From assembly GCA_016550485.1 (NCBI GenBank), contig JABXGV010000306.1, positions 1 to 9,737 on the forward strand: a DNA stretch of 9,737 nucleotides, in the 5' to 3' direction. The notes below the pieces were generated by a model. It saw only the letters and a program-made list of their open reading frames with translations, did no database searches and was not told the origin of the DNA. The position numbers and the translations under genes are program-made. This stretch comes from an archaeon. Its GTDB lineage: Archaea; Asgardarchaeota; Hermodarchaeia; Hermodarchaeales; Hermodarchaeaceae. Positions 1 to 5,891 of the stretch are shown piece after piece (position 1 is the stretch's first letter; each line of letters begins with the position of its first letter).

Positions 1-315
1 AGGGCCAGACCGAGCCTGTGGGATGAAGGCGCCCTTCGCCATTGAATACAGAGGATTCCAAAAAACGAAGATAAGAAAACACCCAAGGAAAATATACAAA
101 ATCGGCTGAAGCAACAAGTTTGCTAATTCTAAGGCTTCATAGTTAAGTCTATATTGTAGATAGGGGGAAAGTGATGGTTCATACCAGACGTATACCACTT
201 CTAGCCAAAATGGTATCCATCCGATTAAGGCTAGTATTCCTATCGTGAGACTGATACCCAATCCGATGAGGAAGCATATCCCGGTGAGGTAGGTCAGCGA
301 TTGCGCACGCTTCAT
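1..315 (-). CDS. Hypothetical multi-pass membrane protein, C-terminus cut off by window edge
   Basis: An uninterrupted frame on the minus strand begins with ATG at 315 and is still open at base 1 (105 codons seen). The protein starts MKRAQSLTYLTG. It has a first long hydrophobic stretch at about residues 8-37 (rich in G, I, L, ending GWIPFW). A polar, aromatic segment follows at about 41-66. A second membrane span lies at about 68-87, and a more polar stretch then continues past the edge. The ATG at 315 is the first ATG after an in-frame stop; no strong ribosome site precedes it, and GTATTAAT around 357-367 is only a weak TATA candidate. The family is not recognised. The long open frame, the two well-formed hydrophobic segments and divergence from the next gene support a real gene. 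The polar loop between the spans is probably outside the cell, but topology is not certain. Confidence 0.68.
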   Translation of the reverse strand, partial: MKRAQSLTYLTGICFLIGLGISLTIGILALIGWIPFWLEVVYVWYEPSLSPYLQYRLNYEALELANLLLQPILYIFLGCFLIFVFWNPLYSMAKGAFIPQARSGP

Positions 316-559
316 GGTAGATCCGCAATCCAGATTATTGTCTTCAGTTAGTACGCTCCTCCATTAATACACTACTATTACGAGCCCGAATATCCCACCG
401 GTTAACACGAGCCGCTTTACTCTAGGCATCTACGCCTTGAGACACTCTGCTATAGGATATCTCCAGAAAAGGACATAATTAGAGGATACGTGATTTTCCC
501 ATCAGGATTTCTCTACTTTCTATCAGATTTTTAGCTAAGTTGCGTAATAGCTCTGGTCG
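316..559. promoter_or_regulatory. Divergent intergenic region with small hairpin
   Basis: This gap separates two divergently transcribed genes and so must hold both promoters, but neither is clear. For the plus strand, GATTTTTAGC at 526-535 lies about 30 bp before the start codon and is the best TATA-like sequence. For the minus strand, GTATTAAT near 360 is a weak candidate. At 420-441 there is a hairpin: CTC-T-AGGC pairs with GCCT-T-GAG (seven pairs, one T/T mismatch, loop ATCTAC). ACGAGCC occurs twice in direct orientation (380-386 and 407-413). No RNA gene or convincing small protein was found here. Confidence 0.3.
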
Positions 560-563
560 GTGA
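559..563 (+). promoter_or_regulatory. Ribosome binding site deciding the dehydrogenase start
   Basis: GGTGA matches the archaeal anti-Shine-Dalgarno complement and lies five bases before the TTG at 569. The alternative GTG at 560 falls inside this site and has no purine-rich stretch before it. This supports initiation at TTG 569. Confidence 0.5.
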
Positions 564-568
564 CTCAC

Positions 569-1426
569 TTGAAAATAAAGAAAGTGGCTATAATTGGTGC
601 TGGACTCATGGGCCATGGCATCGCCCAAGTCGCAGCACAGGTTGCCGGATACGAAGTACACCTCAAAGACATCAAACAAGAGTTTCTCGACAAAGGAATG
701 GGCCGCATAAAGTGGAGCCTCGGGAAGCTTGTCGAAAAGGAGAAGCTAACGCAGGATGACGTAGATGCGGTGCTCCGCAAGATTCACCCGACGCTCGATA
801 TGAAGACGGCAGTTGGGGAAGCGGATATCGTCATCGAAGCCGCACCAGAGAAACTCCAGCTCAAACAGACGCTCTTCGAAGCCTTCGACGAGTTTGCTCC
901 AGATCACGCCATTCTCGCATCCAACACCTCCTCCATTAGCATCAATACTATTGCTGAAGCAACCAAACAACCCGATAAAGTAGTTGGAATGCACTTCTTT
1001 AATCCTCCCCAAATTATGCGCTTGGTAGAAATCATTCGTGGAGAAAAGACCTCAGATGAAACCGTTGCCGCTGTGGTTGAAGTATCTCAGAAGATGGGGA
1101 AGGAAACTGTACTCTGCAAGAAGGATGTGCCCGGCTTCATTGTGAACCGCGTGTTAATCCCGGCGTTACTCGATGCTATTCGCCTTGTTCAGGATGATGT
1201 AGCGTCGCTAGAAGACATCGATAAGGCAATCCAGCTTGGTTTGAACTGGCCCATGGGACCGATACGGCTGCTCGACTATGTTGGACTCGACACCACCTTG
1301 TCAATCACGGAGGTCTTCCAAAAGGGACTCGACGAGCACCGGTATGAGACCCCCGCTCTTCTAGAAAAGATGGTGAAAGAAGGCAAACTAGGTCGGAAAA
1401 CTAAGCAAGGCTTTTACGACTGGTAA
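569..1426 (+). CDS. hbd: 3-hydroxyacyl-CoA dehydrogenase, short (3-hydroxybutyryl-CoA) type
   Basis: The enzyme interconverts (S)-3-hydroxyacyl-CoA and 3-oxoacyl-CoA with NAD(H) in the cytoplasm, in beta-oxidation or its reversal. Residue numbers count from the TTG at 569 (285 aa, normal for the single-function form). The Rossmann domain opens with GAGLMG at 10-15 and an acidic stretch near D34 after the second strand. Comparison with the human enzyme places the catalytic residues: S121 in NTSS, H142 in HFFNP, E154 in LVEII, and N193 in GFIVNR. The helical C-terminal dimerisation domain has PMGPIRLLDYVGLD near 228-241 and ends GFYDW. The start was set at TTG 569 because GGTGA at 559-563 is a good ribosome site for it and the protein then begins MKIKKVAIIGAG, as in the family. 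GTG at 560 would add three residues. All active-site residues are intact. Acyl chain length and direction cannot be read from sequence. It probably shares a transcript with the next gene (81-bp gap). Confidence 0.95.
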   Translation: MKIKKVAIIGAGLMGHGIAQVAAQVAGYEVHLKDIKQEFLDKGMGRIKWSLGKLVEKEKLTQDDVDAVLRKIHPTLDMKTAVGEADIVIEAAPEKLQLKQTLFEAFDEFAPDHAILASNTSSISINTIAEATKQPDKVVGMHFFNPPQIMRLVEIIRGEKTSDETVAAVVEVSQKMGKETVLCKKDVPGFIVNRVLIPALLDAIRLVQDDVASLEDIDKAIQLGLNWPMGPIRLLDYVGLDTTLSITEVFQKGLDEHRYETPALLEKMVKEGKLGRKTKQGFYDW

Positions 1427-1459
1427 ATTGCAATTGCACGATCCTCGTTTGATGATACG

Positions 1460-1499
1460 TGTCTCTTCTTGAACGAGTACTTCAGCAGAGACAGAGGGG
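1460..1499 (+). promoter_or_regulatory. Hairpin directly followed by ribosome binding site
   Basis: TGTCTCT (1460-1466) pairs with AGAGACA (1487-1493) as a perfect seven-base stem with a 20-base loop, and the ribosome site GAGGGG (1494-1499) starts at the very next base. The site lies eight bases before the ATG at 1508 and decides that start over the TTG at 1469. The hairpin may affect translation of the second gene from a shared transcript; that role is inference. No clear TATA element lies in this gap. Confidence 0.4.
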
Positions 1500-1507
1500 C
1501 TAGTCTA

Positions 1508-2692
1508 ATGGTCAGTGTTACACTTGAACAGGTTCGACTTAATCATCTGATAAAGCAGATTTATCTAGATTTGGCGAATGTTGATTTCTACAAGGTCGCG
1601 AAGATGCAGATAGGGCTGCATTCGACGGATTACTGGACCCCATACCTTTCTGCTTGGGCGCGAATCGGCGACTATGATGCAAAGGCTGTGTTCAATGCAC
1701 TGAACAGCGGTCAACAACTAGTTCGGCTCAATTCCTTTCGGGGGACCGTACATGTCATCCACACCGATAATCTACCCTTGGTTGTTCGGGCTACGGGTCC
1801 TCGATTAGAGCGGTGGGTAAGGAAGCATCCCTTTCTTAAGAAGCGTGGTGATTCAGAGATTGACGCGATGTTAGGAGAGGTGCTGGACGCCCTCAAGAAT
1901 GAGCCACTGCGGATGCGCGAGCTCAAGGCAGCCTGCCCTAAAATCGCTGAAGGGTTGCGGTGGCTGATGTTTCTTTTAGCTGCCAGGGGGTTAGTGGTTC
2001 GCGCAACCGCCCCTCACGCCCGTAGCACCCAAACCGCGTATGCTCGCCTTGACAAATGGAGCCCGGGTGTTGAAGTCCCAGAAATCCCAGAGAATGAAGC
2101 CATTGGCATGCTCCTTCAGCGCTATGTTGAAGCCTTTGGACCCGTGTCCGTGAATGATTTCGCGTGGTGGCTCCCTTGGACCAAGACGAAGACAAAGAAA
2201 GCAATCGAAGCCATTGACGGTGTGGTATCCTGTGAACTCCAGGGGAATCCTTACTACATCGTGGAGCAGGAGCTGGAAGCTATTTCCTCTCTTGAGTTCC
2301 CTGCTGAGTCCTTAATCACTTTCTTCCCATACGAAGACCACTTTCCGAAAGCCTTCATTGAACGGTTCTGGTATGTAGATGACGGGTGTCAGGAACGGTT
2401 GTATCCGAGGTCAGCCGCATTCCATTGGCCTGAGGGTTCTGAAGCAAAACGGGCGATGCCGGATACTGGTGGGAGCGGAGTTAACCAGTCAGGCGAAATT
2501 CGCCCCTCCATTTGGTGTAACGGAGAAATCGTTGGGCGCTGGGAATTTGGTGAACGAGATCAGAGGTATTTTGTAGTCTATGATTTATACAAGAGTATTC
2601 CAGCCGGGTTCAAACCCGTGGTTGAGGAGCGGCGCCAACAGCTTGAAGAATTCGTTAATGAGCGCCTCCTCCCCATATCCCAGAAAGGCTAG
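1508..2692 (+). CDS. AlkZ/YcaQ-like winged-helix protein (HTH_42 family), altered active-site motif
   Basis: The 394-residue protein has the order expected of HTH_42 proteins, which include the DNA glycosylases AlkZ and YcaQ that unhook crosslinked bases. Seen in sequence: the N-terminal GLxxx...AWARI block (36-53), RGTVHVI (79-85), FGPVSVNDFAWW (210-221), the LITFFPYEDHF block (269-279), and RPSIWCNGEIVGRWEFG in the C-terminal barrel (332-348). Known members carry QxQ, or QxD in YcaQ, right after the first GL. Here the three residues are H38-S39-T40, so the catalytic glutamines are absent. Glycosylase activity is therefore doubtful; DNA binding or a different reaction is possible. The ATG at 1508 was chosen over TTG 1469 because GAGGGG precedes it at good spacing and the extra 13 residues do not resemble the family. 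It follows the dehydrogenase by 81 bp and ends at a terminator-like hairpin. Confidence 0.85.
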   Translation: MVSVTLEQVRLNHLIKQIYLDLANVDFYKVAKMQIGLHSTDYWTPYLSAWARIGDYDAKAVFNALNSGQQLVRLNSFRGTVHVIHTDNLPLVVRATGPRLERWVRKHPFLKKRGDSEIDAMLGEVLDALKNEPLRMRELKAACPKIAEGLRWLMFLLAARGLVVRATAPHARSTQTAYARLDKWSPGVEVPEIPENEAIGMLLQRYVEAFGPVSVNDFAWWLPWTKTKTKKAIEAIDGVVSCELQGNPYYIVEQELEAISSLEFPAESLITFFPYEDHFPKAFIERFWYVDDGCQERLYPRSAAFHWPEGSEAKRAMPDTGGSGVNQSGEIRPSIWCNGEIVGRWEFGERDQRYFVVYDLYKSIPAGFKPVVEERRQQLEEFVNERLLPISQKG

Positions 2693-2753
2693 GGCGAATC
2701 CTAAGCTATCCAGTTCCGAACACACTCAGGATGTTGTTCGAGTTCGCCTTTTT
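2693..2753 (+). terminator. Hairpin plus T5 terminator after the winged-helix gene
   Basis: GGCGAA (2693-2698) starts right after the stop codon and pairs with TTCGCC (2743-2748), which is followed at once by TTTTT (2749-2753). A second stem, CGAACA (2717-2722) with TGTTCG (2735-2740), fits inside the loop. Together they form a stacked structure ending in a U-run. Archaeal termination needs mainly the T-run, so the hairpin may be additional. The placement at the end of the gene supports the call. Confidence 0.5.
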
Positions 2754-2801
2754 GGAACTTGCCGGTAACGTAGCACCTTTTAGGCAAATCTGAAAGATGT
2801 G

Positions 2802-2823
2802 TCCCTTAGCGTAGACTAAGGGA
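2802..2823 (+). promoter_or_regulatory. Perfect 8-bp inverted repeat in the leader of the exported protein gene
   Basis: TCCCTTAG (2802-2809) and CTAAGGGA (2816-2823) form a perfect stem with the six-base loop CGTAGA, ending 11 bases before the ATG at 2835. The only ribosome-site-like sequence, AAGGGA, lies inside the 3' arm, so folding would hide it. A weak TATA-like CTTTTAGG around 2777-2785 would place transcription start near the first arm. It could be an RNA switch at translation level or a DNA operator; the sequence does not separate the two. Confidence 0.45.
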
Positions 2824-2834
2824 AGTTACACACG

Positions 2835-3761
2835 ATGGTTCGTTTCTTCTCAACATCAAGCATAAGAACGGTAACAGTAGGAATCTTATTAGCTGCTTTG
2901 TTTTTGTCTTCAGTGTTTGCCTCTCAGGGTACTAGACGAGTAGCAGCGCAAGTCCAGGATTTAGAAGGTGTTAGGGTTGCTGTATGGGGATCATTACCTC
3001 AAGACAGTACCACTGCATTCCATGCGCTATTCGAGTGGATGAATGCAGAAGTAATTACTGTTAACAGTGAAGATGTTCGTCAAGGTGCGCTAGATGATGT
3101 GGACATATTTGCTGTGCCAGGGGTCTCAGAAGGAGGAACAGTTACTCTCCTACAAGAGGAAGGCTGTGAAGCCGTTCGACAGTTTGTAAGAGCAGGAGGT
3201 TCCTATTTCGGTGTTTGTGGTGGGTCTCTTGTCCCCCTTCATGAATCAGTCCACCTCTATGAGGGGACAATAACGACTGGGCCCTCTGTAGAGACCGGTA
3301 TTGCATTACGCTCTATGACCGTGAATCAAGAGTCAACTGGGCCTGATCTCTCAGAAGAACCTGCAACTTACGAAGTACTCCTCTGGGCCTCATGGGCAAT
3401 CACCGCAGTTAATGTCCCAGGATATGTCGAAATAGCAACGTATACGGGCACCCCTTACACCGGTATGATTGCGTACACGTACGGTAGCGGCAATGTATTC
3501 CTTTCGAGTCCACATCCTGAATTTGAAGAGGGTGATGATCGGGATGGAGTAACCCAATTTGACGAGTATAATGACCCTGACTCGGAATGGAACTTCTTGT
3601 TGAAGATTGCACGCTGGCTAGTAGACTCATCTCCCGATGAAACCACTCCCTCTGGAACAACGGGGGCACCTATAGAAATACTGTTCCTAGCTGGAGCCGT
3701 AGGGATTAGCGTTGTTGCCGTCGTGGCGGTTGTAGTCCTTTGGCGACGACGAGTCGCGTGA
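2835..3761 (+). CDS. Exported, membrane-anchored glutamine-amidotransferase-like (BPL_N-like) protein
   Basis: The 308-residue protein starts with a signal peptide: basic MVRFF, then a hydrophobic core at 14-28, with likely cleavage after about residue 30 or 39. The mature part, about 45-265, looks like a class I glutamine amidotransferase fold of the type at the N-terminus of some biotin-protein ligases: strand VRVAVWG (46-52), FAVPG (92-96), and a nucleophile elbow GSYFGVCGGS with C128. The late block FLSSPHPEFE has H227 and E229, so a Cys-His-Glu triad is visible. An acidic stretch (231-251) may bind a cation. A Thr/Ser/Pro linker (267-277) precedes a membrane helix (280-303) ending in RRR. 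The catalytic domain should therefore lie outside the cell, anchored by its C-terminus. The substrate is unknown; a free glutaminase partner domain is absent, so a peptidase- or amidase-like activity is possible. It appears to be transcribed alone. Confidence 0.82.
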   Translation: MVRFFSTSSIRTVTVGILLAALFLSSVFASQGTRRVAAQVQDLEGVRVAVWGSLPQDSTTAFHALFEWMNAEVITVNSEDVRQGALDDVDIFAVPGVSEGGTVTLLQEEGCEAVRQFVRAGGSYFGVCGGSLVPLHESVHLYEGTITTGPSVETGIALRSMTVNQESTGPDLSEEPATYEVLLWASWAITAVNVPGYVEIATYTGTPYTGMIAYTYGSGNVFLSSPHPEFEEGDDRDGVTQFDEYNDPDSEWNFLLKIARWLVDSSPDETTPSGTTGAPIEILFLAGAVGISVVAVVAVVVLWRRRVA

Positions 3762-3780
3762 AGTCCATTTGAACTGACAG

Positions 3781-3817
3781 AAAAATAGATTCTCTCCTCA
3801 CAAGAGATGTGAAAAAA
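3781..3817 (-). terminator. T-rich terminator region for the amidohydrolase gene
   Basis: Read on the minus strand just past the stop codon at 3828, there is a T6 run (3817-3812), a small hairpin with CACA/TGTG ends around TCTCT (3811-3799), and a T5 run (3785-3781). Two T-runs suit archaeal termination. The plus strand has only A-runs here, so it serves the amidohydrolase rather than the convergent exported-protein gene. Confidence 0.45.
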
Positions 3818-3827
3818 CTAGGGAACC

Positions 3828-5111
3828 TCAGATAAGACTGGCTAGTTCCTCCTTGGGAAACCATCTTCCCTCCACCACGACACCGAAGATTTTTGATGTA
3901 TTTGAGATGTCAGCGAGAGGGTTATCCTCGACTACTAATAGGTCGGCTCGCTTTCCAGGAGCGACTGTACCAATCACATTTTGTCGCCCAAGGCTTTCCG
4001 CGGCGCTCACTGTGGCGGTTTTTAGGGCCTCGTAGGGGCTCAGTCCAGCCTTCACAAGTAACTTCAGCTCCTCATGGACAGAGTATCCTGGCCACACAAA
4101 GGGATTCCCAGCGTCGGTGCCTAAGATGAGGCGAGCCCCTGCGCCATGCAAGGCTTTGATCAGGACACTGCTGATTTCGAGCATCCGCTTGGTGTAATCT
4201 GCGCCGGTGTATTTGATCTTCTTCATCATTTCGGAGAAGGATTTCTTTAGAAAGACCCGCTGCCACTGTGAGAGGTGTTTCATGGCTGGATGTTTAGTCA
4301 TCTCGTCATACTTGTCCATTCCCACCAGCTTCTGCCACACAATGAGTGTTGGACAATTCCAGACCCCGGCTTCCCGCGTCATTTCCGCGAAGGAGTGGAT
4401 CTTGATTTCTGGAATCAAAAATTCTGCAGCATCAGGGTCGATGTAGCCTGTTAGGTGCTCGATAGAAAACTGTCGTTGTTCCAGCGCCCCCGTTAACCCT
4501 ACAGCAAGTGGTACATGACCTCGAACTTTGATGCCCTTTTTCCTCGCGACCTCCATTATTGCTGTATACACGTCAAGTGACAAATTGTCATAGACCTTGA
4601 GGAAATCGTAGCCTTCCTCTATCTGCCGCTCGACTTCTTTCCGAGCCTTTTCGGGGCTGGTGATTTCGTCCATGAATGGTTGAGCACGTGGCTTCCCCTC
4701 CAAGATTGGCCCCGCCGTATATATCATAGGGCTTACTACGTCTCCAAAAGAAACGTCTTCACGGAGCTTTAGGGTGTTGGGTACGCTCAATAGTTTAGTT
4801 TTCAATCCCTCAAAGCCCCACATGTTCGCAACCGTGGTTACACCATTGGCGATGAATTGGGGGAGATCCTTCTCACTCCTGATATGGACATGGCAGTCAA
4901 TGAGCCCTGGCATCAAGAACTTGCCCGACCCCTTGATTACGTGGGCACCCTCAGGGATGGCTAGCTGGCCATGGTCCACAATCAGGGAAACCATTTCCCT
5001 TTCGACAAACACGGTCTTGTGAACCTGGGGCAGTGCTTCAGCACCTACCATAGAGATGACAGCGATATCATCTAAAACGATGAGGTCCGATTGTCTTTCA
5101 GTTCCCGACAC
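3828..5111 (-). CDS. Metal-dependent amidohydrolase, imidazolonepropionase-like
   Basis: The 427-residue protein has the complete metal site of the amidohydrolase superfamily. H74 and H76 lie in DCHVHI after the PGL turn, K172 (FLKVYD) is the likely carboxylated bridging lysine, H199 and H219 (IEHLTG) are further ligands, and D333 (LGTDAG) is the catalytic aspartate. The N-terminal and C-terminal segments form the usual small beta domain, with GTVAPGKRADLLVVEDNPL at 381-399. The pattern fits the cytosolic imidazolonepropionase-like / prolidase-like group, which hydrolyses C-N bonds in amides, dipeptides or cyclic compounds. The exact substrate cannot be told, and no histidine-degradation gene is nearby. 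The start is GTG at 5111, the first start codon after an in-frame TGA. AAATATAG lies about 37 bp upstream, implying a very short leader. It lies 78 bp after the CGNR regulator on the same strand, so read-through is possible, but it appears to have its own promoter. Confidence 0.9.
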   Translation of the reverse strand: MSGTERQSDLIVLDDIAVISMVGAEALPQVHKTVFVEREMVSLIVDHGQLAIPEGAHVIKGSGKFLMPGLIDCHVHIRSEKDLPQFIANGVTTVANMWGFEGLKTKLLSVPNTLKLREDVSFGDVVSPMIYTAGPILEGKPRAQPFMDEITSPEKARKEVERQIEEGYDFLKVYDNLSLDVYTAIMEVARKKGIKVRGHVPLAVGLTGALEQRQFSIEHLTGYIDPDAAEFLIPEIKIHSFAEMTREAGVWNCPTLIVWQKLVGMDKYDEMTKHPAMKHLSQWQRVFLKKSFSEMMKKIKYTGADYTKRMLEISSVLIKALHGAGARLILGTDAGNPFVWPGYSVHEELKLLVKAGLSPYEALKTATVSAAESLGRQNVIGTVAPGKRADLLVVEDNPLADISNTSKIFGVVVEGRWFPKEELASLI

Positions 5112-5144
5112 GGCTGATCCGACTCAGGGAATAGTATGATTACA

Positions 5145-5152
5145 CTATATTT
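5145..5152 (-). promoter_or_regulatory. TATA box of the amidohydrolase gene
   Basis: On the minus strand this reads AAATATAG, centred about 37 bp before the GTG start at 5111. Typical archaeal spacing would start transcription near 5122, leaving a leader of about ten bases. It suggests that the gene has its own promoter despite the regulator gene upstream on the same strand. Confidence 0.45.
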
Positions 5153-5189
5153 GCACCTAGTTAAAGTTCGTGGTCAAGTACTCAAAGCA

Positions 5190-5825
5190 TTACGCAGTTT
5201 TGCGTTTATAGTATCGTCGAGCCTTTTCCCGGTTTCCACAATCATTCATGGCACACCAGCGGCGGCTCCGGTTTCGACTCATATCTAGGAACATCCAGGC
5301 GCAGTCAGGTGCGGCACATTTCTTAATGCGGCTCAGCTTGTCGGAGGTGAGCAGATTTGCTGCTGAGCGGGTAATCACCCAAAGTATACGGTCTAGGGCT
5401 TTCTCTTCACCCTGATAACCCATGGTGTAACCGGTTTTGGTTGGTCTGATTTGCAAGAGAGTCATTGCCTCCCGTAGTTCCTTGTTGAAGGCTGCCAAGT
5501 CCCTCGCGTCTGGAGTGTCGTGGTCCACGATTGCCGAGAAGACACGAAAGAGTGTTTCACGCAGGGCTATTGCCCGCATGAACGTTAGCTCCGCTTTTTG
5601 GGGGTGCAGTTTGGCCTCTTCGAGAAGTTGTTGGGCTTCGTGACCTGTCAGGATATCGGCTTGTTGGCTCCAGACTAGGAGGTCAGGGTAGCTTTGGATT
5701 CGATCGTTGGGTTTGTCGCTGTCACACCAGTTAATGGTATTGATGAAGTCGAGGCATAGCCAACCACCGATGAAGCTGACTGTGTCTGTGCTTTGTTCTA
5801 GCTCTGTCAAGGTGTTTCTAACCAT
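5190..5825 (-). CDS. ABATE / CGNR zinc-finger transcriptional regulator
   Basis: The 211-residue protein combines an N-terminal ABATE-type domain (about 18-155, beginning FIGGWLCLDFINT) with a C-terminal CGNR zinc finger (about 165-207). The zinc ligands are C170, C175, C191 and C196, the last being the C of CGNR. Many Arg and Lys residues surround them (SRNRSRRW, EKARRYYKRK), suited to DNA contact. Such proteins are thought to be ligand-sensing regulators and are most familiar from actinobacteria, so their presence here hints at transfer (inference). ATG at 5825 was chosen; TTG at 5828 would add one residue. The ATG lies 28 bp from the centre of a palindromic region shared with the divergent QueG-like gene, so autoregulation and control of that gene are likely. 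The ligand is unknown. It has no T-run after its stop and may read through into the amidohydrolase. Confidence 0.87.
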   Translation of the reverse strand: MVRNTLTELEQSTDTVSFIGGWLCLDFINTINWCDSDKPNDRIQSYPDLLVWSQQADILTGHEAQQLLEEAKLHPQKAELTFMRAIALRETLFRVFSAIVDHDTPDARDLAAFNKELREAMTLLQIRPTKTGYTMGYQGEEKALDRILWVITRSAANLLTSDKLSRIKKCAAPDCAWMFLDMSRNRSRRWCAMNDCGNREKARRYYKRKTA

Positions 5826-5891
5826 CAAAATAGGTATTTGTAGGGTATAAATTTAAATCTAACCTATATAACAGATATAGATGGTTAGAAA
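5815..5891. promoter_or_regulatory. Symmetric divergent promoter/operator with 12-bp inverted repeat
   Basis: TTTCTAACCATC (5815-5826) and GATGGTTAGAAA (5880-5891) are perfect inverted copies centred on 5853. Each arm contains the ATG of one divergent gene (5825 minus, 5881 plus), both exactly 28 bp from the centre, so both proteins begin Met-Val-Arg. A third copy of the core TCTAACC lies at 5859-5865. The AT palindrome TATAAATTTAAAT (5846-5858) at the centre could act as TATA box in both directions and give nearly leaderless transcripts. A second plus-strand TATA candidate, CTATATAA (5864-5871), would instead start near ATG 5893. A shorter inverted pair ATAGGT/ACCTAT (5830-5835, 5862-5867) lies inside. 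The CGNR regulator is the natural binder; this is inferred from position. Confidence 0.6.

Noticed and set aside
381..450. Minus-strand stretch with a GTTAA loop and a TTCGGGC loop resembling an Asn tRNA.
   Set aside because: Anticodon and T stems do not pair and the T-loop lacks the conserved A; only the isolated hairpin at 420-441 is supported.
1429..1438. TGCAATTGCA perfect palindrome just after the dehydrogenase stop.
   Set aside because: Ten bases with no second copy, no T-run and no promoter nearby; it is likely chance.
3525..3585. Acidic DxDG stretch in the exported protein resembling an EF-hand loop.
   Set aside because: The spacing lacks the full DxDxDG and terminal Glu pattern, so it is mentioned only as possible cation binding and not annotated as a domain.
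3853..4446. Plus-strand open frames inside the amidohydrolase gene.
   Set aside because: They are antisense to a gene with a complete active site and show no protein-like features.
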